From: Micrococcales bacterium
GTDB lineage: Bacteria > Actinomycetota > Actinomycetes > Actinomycetales > Dermatophilaceae
DNA: 8,427 bases
Direction: 5' to 3'
Assembly: GCA_003132125.1 (NCBI GenBank)
Contig: PKWT01000139.1
Location: 18,422 to 26,848, forward strand
Of this stretch, positions 1 to 5,062 are shown piece after piece. The position numbers were made by a program, and so were the translations under genes. The notes beneath the pieces were generated by a model. The model saw only the letters and a list, made by a program, of their open reading frames with translations, ran no database searches and was not told the origin of the DNA. Each line of letters begins with the position of its first letter. Positions within the stretch are counted from its first letter, which is position 1.

Positions 1-267
1 CTGGCCTCGTGCGTGGCCTTCTACGCGCGTCGTTACCTGGCCCGGCACAACCTGCCCACGGAGGGGCTCGCGGTCGAAGCCACGTTCGACATGGGATCAA
101 GACCTGCTCGCGTCGCCGGGGTCACGCTGCGAGTCATCCTTCCTGACGGCATCCCAGCCGAACGCCGTGACCCACTGCTGGCCGTTGCCACGCACTGCAC
201 CGTGCACAACACGCTGGAAACGACACCCGACGTCTCGATCACCCTGTCGGACGCCCCTGCCGGATAG
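1..267 (+). CDS. OsmC family peroxiredoxin/stress protein, 3' part (5' end outside window)
   Basis: Frame 1 is open from the first base and gives 88 residues, about two thirds of a usual OsmC protein of about 140, so the N-terminus lies outside the window. A GTG at base 13 is internal, because the LASC motif just before it belongs to the fold. The two OsmC cysteines are visible: Cys4 in LASC followed by an aromatic/Arg-rich helix (FYARRYL), and Cys66 in HCTVHNTL near the end. In this family they form the redox pair that reduces organic hydroperoxides, and in some members they act on persulfides. The gene ends 41 bases before the next + strand gene, which suggests co-transcription. OsmC, Ohr and YhfA-like subgroups cannot be separated from the C-terminal part alone; the family call is firm, the substrate is not. 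Confidence 0.85.
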   Translation: MASCVAFYARRYLARHNLPTEGLAVEATFDMGSRPARVAGVTLRVILPDGIPAERRDPLLAVATHCTVHNTLETTPDVSITLSDAPAG

Positions 268-300
268 CTGGCGCACCAGACGTTCACACCACGCGATATC

Positions 301-306
301 GGAGGA
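301..306 (+). promoter_or_regulatory. Ribosome binding site of the CPVC membrane protein gene
   Basis: GGAGGA ends two bases before the ATG at 309. It is a near-perfect Shine-Dalgarno core, although the spacing is short, and it fixes this start in preference to other frames open here. Confidence 0.7.
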
Positions 307-308
307 AC

Positions 309-863
309 ATGACCCAGGCCAGATCGACGTCAACCGAGCCACGGCGAACGCTGCAGGCGAGCGCCCTCGCCCTGCGCGGCTGGACACCGCGCCAACGCCT
401 TGCTGCGGCGGGCTTCAGCGTCACCTTCGCCCTGCTGATCGGGATTCCGACGGTGCTGATCCCCAACCCGGTCTTCGGTCGAGAGATTCCGGTCCACGCC
501 TGGAACTACCCAGTGTGGGTCGCCTCGTCGATCCTCGCGGGGATGCTGGCGGCGACCTATGTCAGAGGAACGCGTGGCGTCGCCGAGACGAAAGAGGCAG
601 ACGACAACGCGGATGCTCCGAGCCGGCTCGGGATGGTCGGCGGCGTGCTGGCCTGGTTCGCCGTCGGCTGCCCGGTGTGCAACAAGATCGCTCTCCTCGC
701 ACTCGGATACTCCGGTGCAATCACCTGGTTCGCCCCCCTGCAGCCCTTCCTCGCCGCCGTGGCCCTCGTGACAACCACAGGAGCGCTGTTGATGCGCCTT
801 CGTGGACAGACCTTGTGCTCGACGTCGCCCTCCGTGATGGAAACCGCGGTCAGTCGCCGCTGA
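309..863 (+). CDS. Small integral membrane protein with CPVCNK motif, function unknown
   Basis: 184 residues. A basic N-terminus (1-30) is followed by hydrophobic segments at about 33-52, 66-86, 108-138 (probably a helix plus re-entrant or second helix) and 143-163. The third segment carries GCPVCNK with Cys121 and Cys124, a CxxC pair at or within the membrane; Cys170 lies in the C-terminal tail. A CxxC in a membrane helix is typical of thiol-disulfide carriers such as VKOR- or DsbD-type proteins, but overall similarity to those families is not visible, so a redox role is inference. I recall similar CPVCNK membrane proteins in actinobacteria annotated only as hypothetical. It follows the OsmC gene by 41 bases on the same strand, supporting a shared thiol-stress transcript. 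Its last 14 bases overlap the end of the convergent sigma factor gene. Confidence 0.7.
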   Translation: MTQARSTSTEPRRTLQASALALRGWTPRQRLAAAGFSVTFALLIGIPTVLIPNPVFGREIPVHAWNYPVWVASSILAGMLAATYVRGTRGVAETKEADDNADAPSRLGMVGGVLAWFAVGCPVCNKIALLALGYSGAITWFAPLQPFLAAVALVTTTGALLMRLRGQTLCSTSPSVMETAVSRR

Positions 864-1617
864 GCAGCTCGTTGATGCGGTCGGCCAGCGACATCGGGAC
901 GACGGTGTCGGCGTCGCGTAAGGCCCCCATGGCAGCTCTCGTCCCCACGAGACCCGCATAGAGCGGCGGACAGGTGGGACAGGCTTCAAGATGGCGCTCG
1001 ACGAGCACCCGATCAGGGGCCAGGAGCTCATCGTCGAGGTAGTCCGAGACTTTGCTGCGGGCGTCCCAACAACGCAGTGGAACCCCGCGCAGGGCTTCCC
1101 GCCGCTCCCGCCCTTGCGCCAGCGCGTCCACCATCATCATCCGACCGCGACGCAGCCGCTGCTTGGCGGCGGGCAGCCCGACGCCCTGGACATCCGCGAT
1201 CTCAGCCACGGTCATTCCCTCCGCGTCGTGCAGGACCACGGCGGTTCGATAGATCACCGGCAACCGCACCAATGCGTCCTCAAGCTCCTCGCGTGTCTCG
1301 GCCCGCTCGACGACCTCGGCCGCGTCCACCGTGTAGGCCTCGTCACGCCACCTTTGCTCCACCTCTCGCTCAATGTCTTCGGTGGCATCCTCGCGGTCTG
1401 CGCGGAAGCGGTCGACGGCGAGGTTGTGAAGGATTCGATGCAGCCAGGTGGCCAACGACGCATCACCTCGAAAGGAGCCTTCTCGCTGGAGGGCACGCAA
1501 CAGGGTCTCCTGCACGAGGTCCTCGGCCAGTGAGCCATCCGCCACGAACGTACGGGCATACCTGAGGAGTCCGGGGACCTCGGCCGAGAGTCGGCTACGA
1601 ACGTCCGGAGTGGCCAC
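850..1617 (-). CDS. ECF-type RNA polymerase sigma factor with C-terminal zinc-finger (ZAS/zf-HC2) domain
   Basis: 255 residues from GTG at 1617. Sigma-2 spans about 12-78 (AEDLVQETLLRAL, then TWLHRILHNLAVDRFR for region 2.4). After an acidic linker (77-110), sigma-4 spans about 112-165 (LPVIYRTAVVLHDAEGMTVAEIA and a helix-turn-helix ending in KQRLRRGR). The last 75 residues form a zinc-finger like that of ZAS anti-sigma factors, with all four ligands present: Cys183, His209, Cys213 and Cys216 (HLEACPTC), plus YLDDEL between them. Normally such a domain is a separate protein that releases sigma when its thiols are oxidised; here it is joined to the sigma factor and could sense redox or zinc in cis (inference). 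No good Shine-Dalgarno precedes the GTG, but no in-frame ATG or GTG lies between it and the upstream stop at 1684, 66 bases away where the DUF2892 gene ends. Coupled expression is likely. Confidence 0.88.
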   Translation of the reverse strand: MATPDVRSRLSAEVPGLLRYARTFVADGSLAEDLVQETLLRALQREGSFRGDASLATWLHRILHNLAVDRFRADREDATEDIEREVEQRWRDEAYTVDAAEVVERAETREELEDALVRLPVIYRTAVVLHDAEGMTVAEIADVQGVGLPAAKQRLRRGRMMMVDALAQGRERREALRGVPLRCWDARSKVSDYLDDELLAPDRVLVERHLEACPTCPPLYAGLVGTRAAMGALRDADTVVPMSLADRINELLSGD

Positions 1618-1683
1618 AACGAGGACGCTAGCGCGAGACGGGGCGCTCCGCAGCAGCCGTGGTGACCTGCTGTGCCAGGTGAG

Positions 1684-1905
1684 TCATGCCGTAGCACCCT
1701 TGACTGGCTTCGACGTTCCGAACCCAAACAGCATGTACAGCGGGCAGGAGCCGACAGCCGCGGTCGCCAACATCACGGCGGCCAGGACGTAGAGCACGAT
1801 CGCGAGCCAGCCTGCTGGGCCGACCAGCAAACCAGCCACGACGAGCACCGGGGCCACGAGGAATGCACGAAGCTTGCGGTCTGCTGAACCCATATTCATC
1901 TTCAC
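1684..1905 (-). CDS. DUF2892 (YgaP-type transmembrane domain) protein
   Basis: 73 residues from GTG at 1905, chosen because AAGGAGA sits 5-7 bases upstream (1911-1917). The longer frame from 1938 lacks a ribosome site, and ATG at 1899 or 1893 lies further from it. The start NMGSADRKLRAFL, a helix at about 14-29, a Gly-Pro turn, a second helix at about 33-50 and GSCPLYMLFG with Cys54 are characteristic of the DUF2892 family. In E. coli YgaP this domain is fused to a rhodanese and forms a membrane anchor or sulfur-compound channel. Stand-alone copies like this one are often found near rhodanese and sulfide-oxidation genes. The sigma factor gene follows 66 bases downstream on the same strand, so the two probably share a transcript. 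Role inferred: membrane partner in sulfur or thiol handling. Confidence 0.85.
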   Translation of the reverse strand: MKMNMGSADRKLRAFLVAPVLVVAGLLVGPAGWLAIVLYVLAAVMLATAAVGSCPLYMLFGFGTSKPVKGATA

Positions 1906-1910
1906 GGAAT

Positions 1911-1917
1911 TCTCCTT
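1911..1917 (-). promoter_or_regulatory. Ribosome binding site deciding the GTG start of the DUF2892 gene
   Basis: Read on the - strand this is AAGGAGA, followed by ATTCC and then GTG at 1905. It is the only good ribosome site near the three candidate starts (1905, 1899, 1893) and favours the GTG. Confidence 0.7.
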
Positions 1918-1977
1918 GTTTGAGTTGTGACATCCCATCGACGCAGGGAACCGCGAAAGGGATACCGACTCGGCGGG

Positions 1978-1991
1978 GTGACCCCGGTCAC
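1978..1991. promoter_or_regulatory. Short palindrome between the kinase and DUF2892 genes
   Basis: GTGACC-CC-GGTCAC is a 6-bp perfect dyad with a two-base centre, in the 96-base gap (1906-2001). It lies 10 bases beyond the kinase stop and about 70 bases before the DUF2892 start, both read on the - strand. It could be an operator near a promoter for the DUF2892/sigma pair. It is a weak terminator candidate: the stem is short and no T-run follows. I see no convincing -10/-35 pair. Confidence 0.35.
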
Positions 1992-2001
1992 AGCGTTGCA
2001 G

Positions 2002-3369
2002 TCAGGCGGGGGCAAGCCCAGTGCTCAAAGGCAGCCTGATCGTGATCGTCGTCCCGAGGTGCTCCGGCGAAGACGCTTCGATGGTGCCACCGTGGGCCAC
2101 AACAATCTCGCGTGCGACCGCCAGTCCGATCCCCGAGCCAGCGACCCGCTGCGCATCGCGGCCGCGCCAGAGCCGGTCAAAGACGTACGGCAGCTCATCC
2201 GAGGCGATACCTGGTCCGGTGTCGACCACGTCCAGCACTGCGTGGTGGTCCACCGTCCGGACCACGACGGTGACCTCGTCGCCGGGGCGGCAGTATCGCG
2301 CCGCGTTCGCCAGCAGGTTGCCCACCGCTTGGTGCAACCGGTCGGAGTCCGCACGCACGAGGAGCGGGCCATCCAGCCGGCTCCCCACCACCAGCCCGGC
2401 AGTGCGCAGCTGGGAGTCGCGCGCCGCCAGCTCGTCCCGAGCGACCTGGGTCAGGTCCACCTCGGCCCGCTGCACCGAGACCCCGCCGGCCTCGACGGCG
2501 GCAAGCTCGGCAAGGTCGCTCACCACGCGCCCGAGGCGCAACGACTGGTCGTGCAGGCCGGCCAACCCCTGGGGGCTCGGCTCGACCAAGCCGTCGCGCA
2601 GCTCTTCGAGCCCAGCCTGAAGGGCCGCCAGAGGTGTGCGCAGCTCATGAGCGACGTCCGCGGTGAGGTTGCGGCGGTCCCGCTCCGAGCGCGCGACCGT
2701 GTCAGCCATCGAGTCGAAGGCGCGGGCCAGCTCACCAAGCTCACCGGGACCGTGCACCCCTGCTCGAGCCTGCCGATCTCCGGCTGCGAACTCCCTGGTG
2801 GCGGCCGTTATGGCCTTGATCGGTCGGGTCAGGAGCCGGGTGACCACCCAGCTCGCGAGAATCGCGACCAGGATCGCCACCACGGCCGCCACTGCGATCC
2901 ACGACCAGGCCACGTCGCGTGCTCTTGTCCCGGCCGCCGACTCGAACACCAGCCGCACGGTGCCGACACTGGCCCCGTTGACCAGCACGGGCGCATTCAC
3001 AACCCCCTGGCCGCCGACCGGTCCCATGCCCTTGCCCAGTCCGAGGGGACCGCCACCGGCGCCGCCGCCCACCGAGGACCCGGACTCGTCGAGGACGAAC
3101 AACCGAGCCCCGGCAGCCTCGGCCACCGCGCTGGTGCGGCTCAGGTCTGCCCCGTCCCAGCCAGCGGCCTGCTGGTAGGCGTCCGCCGCCGCCGCGGCCG
3201 CGCCAGCCGCCGCCTGCTCATGGTCGACCTGCGTAGCGACCTCGATCCCCCGCCCGACACCGATGAGAGCTGCACCGGTGAGGACGAGAACCGAGGACAC
3301 CGCAACCAGGACGAAGGCGAGCAGCAGCCGCCGACCCAGCGGGCCAAGTCCGGCACGCGCCGTGCTCAT
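2002..3369 (-). CDS. Sensor histidine kinase, BaeS/HAMP class
   Basis: 455 residues, a membrane kinase that autophosphorylates and passes phosphate to the regulator encoded just upstream. Order of parts: membrane helix at about 14-37; extracytoplasmic sensor region about 38-153; helix about 154-177; HAMP about 178-230; H-box DVAHELRTPLA with His241; N-box NLLANAARY (351-359); G1 box DTGPGI (383-388); F-box FDRLWRG (397-403); G2 box GSGIGLAVA (411-419). All catalytic boxes look intact. The sensor region has an Ala-rich stretch (53-69) and a Gly-rich stretch (about 97-122, with a GKGMG element) and no recognisable ligand domain, so the signal cannot be read. Its ATG overlaps the regulator's stop codon (ATGA, 3366-3369), indicating translational coupling. 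The kinase is confident; the ligand is unknown. Confidence 0.95.
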   Translation of the reverse strand: MSTARAGLGPLGRRLLLAFVLVAVSSVLVLTGAALIGVGRGIEVATQVDHEQAAAGAAAAAADAYQQAAGWDGADLSRTSAVAEAAGARLFVLDESGSSVGGGAGGGPLGLGKGMGPVGGQGVVNAPVLVNGASVGTVRLVFESAAGTRARDVAWSWIAVAAVVAILVAILASWVVTRLLTRPIKAITAATREFAAGDRQARAGVHGPGELGELARAFDSMADTVARSERDRRNLTADVAHELRTPLAALQAGLEELRDGLVEPSPQGLAGLHDQSLRLGRVVSDLAELAAVEAGGVSVQRAEVDLTQVARDELAARDSQLRTAGLVVGSRLDGPLLVRADSDRLHQAVGNLLANAARYCRPGDEVTVVVRTVDHHAVLDVVDTGPGIASDELPYVFDRLWRGRDAQRVAGSGIGLAVAREIVVAHGGTIEASSPEHLGTTITIRLPLSTGLAPA

Positions 3370-4061
3370 GCCGGATCGTCTCGCCGCAGGCGCAACCGGT
3401 ATCCGACACCGAGCACGGTCTCCAGCGCGTCCGCCCCGGAAGGTCCAAGCTTGTGGCGCAGGTTCTTCACGTGCGAGTCGATGGTCCGCTCATAGCCGGC
3501 ATACTCGTACCCGCGGATCCTGTTGACGAGCTCGTAGCGGGAGAACACGCGTTCCGGCGCTGCCGCGACGGCTGTGAGCAGGCCCCATTCGGTGGGGGTC
3601 AGATCGAGCGGACGACCGTCCAGCCATGCTTCGTGACGAGGTTCGTCAATGCGCAGCCGCCCGTCGCCGTAGGTGACCGGGCCACCTTCTGCGGGTTGCC
3701 CACCGGTGCGGTGCAAGACCGCTTGGACGCGCAGGACGACCTCGGCAGGACTAAACGGTTTGGTGACGTAGTCGTCCGCGCCGAGCTGCAAGCCGTGAAT
3801 TCGGTCCTCGACGGTGCTGCGGGCAGTCAGGACAACGACCGGCGGGTGTCCTGCGGTGCGGATCTCACGGAGCACGTCGGTGCCGTCGACATCTGGCAGA
3901 CCGAGATCGAGGACCACCAGGTCAGGTGGCGCGGACGCAAGCAACCGGATCGCCTCGGCCCCGGTTCCCGTGGTCAACACCGACAGGCCGGCACGCTCGA
4001 GATATCGGCGCAGCACCTCCCGGATATCGCGTTCATCCTCGACGACCAGCACGGTGGGCAT
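3366..4061 (-). CDS. Response regulator, OmpR/PhoB family
   Basis: 231 residues. The receiver domain (about 1-118) has the acidic pair Glu8/Asp9, phosphoacceptor Asp52 in VLDLGLP, Thr79 (VVLTA) and Lys101 in VTKPF, so it should be phosphorylatable. The winged-helix DNA-binding domain (about 130-228) has LTPTEWGLL, YERTIDSHVKNLRHKLG as recognition helix region, and the closing GVGYRL. The ATG at 4061 is preceded by a weak GAGG only two bases away, and no better in-frame start is seen. It is the first gene of the two-component pair, with its stop overlapping the kinase start. It is divergent from the DUF2202 gene across 160 bases, and such regulators commonly act on their own promoter and that of the divergent neighbour (inference). 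Confidence 0.96.
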   Translation of the reverse strand: MPTVLVVEDERDIREVLRRYLERAGLSVLTTGTGAEAIRLLASAPPDLVVLDLGLPDVDGTDVLREIRTAGHPPVVVLTARSTVEDRIHGLQLGADDYVTKPFSPAEVVLRVQAVLHRTGGQPAEGGPVTYGDGRLRIDEPRHEAWLDGRPLDLTPTEWGLLTAVAAAPERVFSRYELVNRIRGYEYAGYERTIDSHVKNLRHKLGPSGADALETVLGVGYRLRLRRDDPA

Positions 4062-4221
4062 ACCTCATCTTCGCTTGTCCGATGCGGACCAGCACGTCGA
4101 TCCCCGCCGAATGCCACCGACGGCCTCAATCTCCACACCGTCTGCACATCCAGACCAGAGACCCTGCAGAGAGCCGTCGCAGGGTGGAGTCGTAACAGAC
4201 CAAACAACAAAGGAGAACGTC
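4062..4221. promoter_or_regulatory. Divergent control region between response regulator and DUF2202 genes, with two dyads
   Basis: 160 bases hold the start regions of both divergent genes. Two inverted repeats lie close together: GTCTG/CAGAC (4140-4144 and 4151-4155, 6-base spacer) and ACCCTGC/GCAGGGT (4161-4167 and 4179-4185, 11-base spacer). The second lies 37-61 bases upstream of the DUF2202 ATG, a place for an operator or a 5'-UTR hairpin. No confident -10/-35 elements were found on either strand. Confidence 0.45.
4210..4215 (+). promoter_or_regulatory. Ribosome binding site fixing the DUF2202 start
   Basis: AAGGAG lies six bases before ATG 4222 within an A-rich leader (AAACAACAAAGGAG) that stands out in this GC-rich sequence. 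It rules out the much longer upstream in-frame extension. Confidence 0.75.
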
Positions 4222-4950
4222 ATGAGCACCAGAACCCGCGTGGCTGCGGCTGTCACCGGCGGCGTCGCCGTCGTCGCCGTCCTGGTCGCCGCCCCCAGCA
4301 TGGCGGCAAACGGCCAAAGTGGGGTCGTTCACCCTGGTCCGGGGAACGGCCCGAACCAGCAGAGCGCGCACCAGACCGGCGTCTGCGACGGAACAGGGAC
4401 AGGCTTGGGCAATGGCATGGGCAGGGACGGCCAAGGCGCCGGCAGGCAAGGCGCCGGAATGCAGGGTCGAGGCCCGGGGATGGGGGCGGGTATGGGCTCG
4501 GACCTGACCAACGTGGCCAGCGGCACGCTCACGGCCGCCCAGAAGACCCGGCTCGCCGCAATGGCCGAGGAAGAGAAGCTGGCGCACGACCTGTACGTCG
4601 CCTTCGCCGACAAGTACGGGACAACGGTGTTCACCCGAATCCCCAACGCCGAGACGCGGCACCTGGCCGAGGTCCGCATCCTTATGGAGCGGTACGCCGT
4701 TGCCGATCCAACCGCAGGGAAGTCAACGGGAACCTTCTCGACCGCGAGCGCCCAGCAGCAGTACAACAAGCTCCTGGCCCAGGGCACGGCCAGCGTTGAC
4801 GCCGCCTACGCGGCCTCGAGAACGGTCGAGACGACCGATATCACCGACCTGAAATCTGCATCGGCCGGCGTAACCGCGCCCGACGTACTACAGGTGTACA
4901 AGAACCTTCTCGCAGGTTCCCAGCGCCACCTGCTGGCCTTCGGCGGCTGA
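4222..4950 (+). CDS. Secreted DUF2202 ferritin-like protein with Gly/Met-rich linker
   Basis: 242 residues from ATG at 4222, preceded by AAGGAG with a 6-base gap (4210-4215). A longer in-frame extension upstream is rejected because the signal peptide begins at this ATG: MSTRTR, a hydrophobic core 8-23 and a likely cleavage site after Ser-Met-Ala (about residue 28). Residues about 30-92 are low complexity, rich in Gly, Gln and Met (repeated GMG and QGAG elements) with a lone Cys55. From about 100 the DUF2202 domain begins: a helix with AEEEKLAHDLY (Glu116-118, His122), a second with ETRHLAEV (Glu144, His147), and a C-terminal helix with SQRHLLAF (His236). The Glu/His placement matches the ferritin-like four-helix fold, so metal binding outside the membrane is plausible but unproven. 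It is divergent from the two-component pair. Confidence 0.87.
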   Translation: MSTRTRVAAAVTGGVAVVAVLVAAPSMAANGQSGVVHPGPGNGPNQQSAHQTGVCDGTGTGLGNGMGRDGQGAGRQGAGMQGRGPGMGAGMGSDLTNVASGTLTAAQKTRLAAMAEEEKLAHDLYVAFADKYGTTVFTRIPNAETRHLAEVRILMERYAVADPTAGKSTGTFSTASAQQQYNKLLAQGTASVDAAYAASRTVETTDITDLKSASAGVTAPDVLQVYKNLLAGSQRHLLAFGG

Positions 4951-5062
4951 GGCATTCCTGCAGTGGTGAGAGGGACCTTTGGCACTGTGACGCGATTAGA
5001 CTGCTTTCTAGCGTGGTGGGTCAGTACGAGCGACCACCACAGAAGAGTCAGAGGAGCAGTCT
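4951..5062 (+). other. Intergenic leader of the sulfide-oxidation unit
   Basis: 112 bases separate the DUF2202 stop from the SQR-like start. No hairpin resembling a terminator follows the DUF2202 gene. The right half holds the TAGACT hexamer (4997-5002), the dyad at 5013-5040 and the GAGGAG ribosome site (5051-5056), so a promoter here is likely though not proven. Readthrough from the DUF2202 gene is also possible. Confidence 0.4.
5013..5040. promoter_or_regulatory. Imperfect inverted repeat in the leader of the sulfide:quinone oxidoreductase-like gene
   Basis: GTGGTGGGTC (5013-5022) and GACCACCAC (5032-5040) are inverted copies with one extra G in the left arm and a 9-base spacer. The dyad ends 22 bases before the GTG start and 10 bases before its GAGGAG ribosome site. 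A possible -10-like TAGACT (4997-5002) lies just upstream, so the dyad could be an operator over the transcription start or an RNA hairpin in the leader. A matching -35 was not found. Confidence 0.4.

Noticed and set aside
167..961. 264-codon + strand open frame over OsmC and the CPVC membrane protein
   Set aside because: It spans the gap between two well-supported genes in another frame and has no hydrophobic or domain pattern.
330..1031. 233-codon - strand open frame opposite the CPVC membrane protein
   Set aside because: The + strand frame has a good ribosome site and membrane helices; this one is a shadow and overlaps the sigma factor end.
1927..3495. 522-codon + strand open frame opposite the histidine kinase
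   Set aside because: The kinase on the - strand has every catalytic box. The + frame gives Arg/Pro/Asp-rich residues without domains, typical of antisense frames in GC-rich coding DNA.
3814..4221. N-terminal extension of the DUF2202 protein to 378 residues
   Set aside because: The signal peptide and ribosome site place the start at 4222; the extension lies antisense to the response regulator.
3453..4799. 448-codon + strand open frame across the response regulator and DUF2202 genes
   Set aside because: It runs antisense to the response regulator and then out of frame with the signal peptide and DUF2202 domain. Its composition is arginine-rich and no family is recognisable.
4979..5002. TTGGCA (4979-4984) with TAGACT (4997-5002) as a promoter for the SQR-like gene
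   Set aside because: The spacing is 12 bases, too short for a standard sigma-70 promoter. Only the -10-like hexamer is mentioned, with low confidence.
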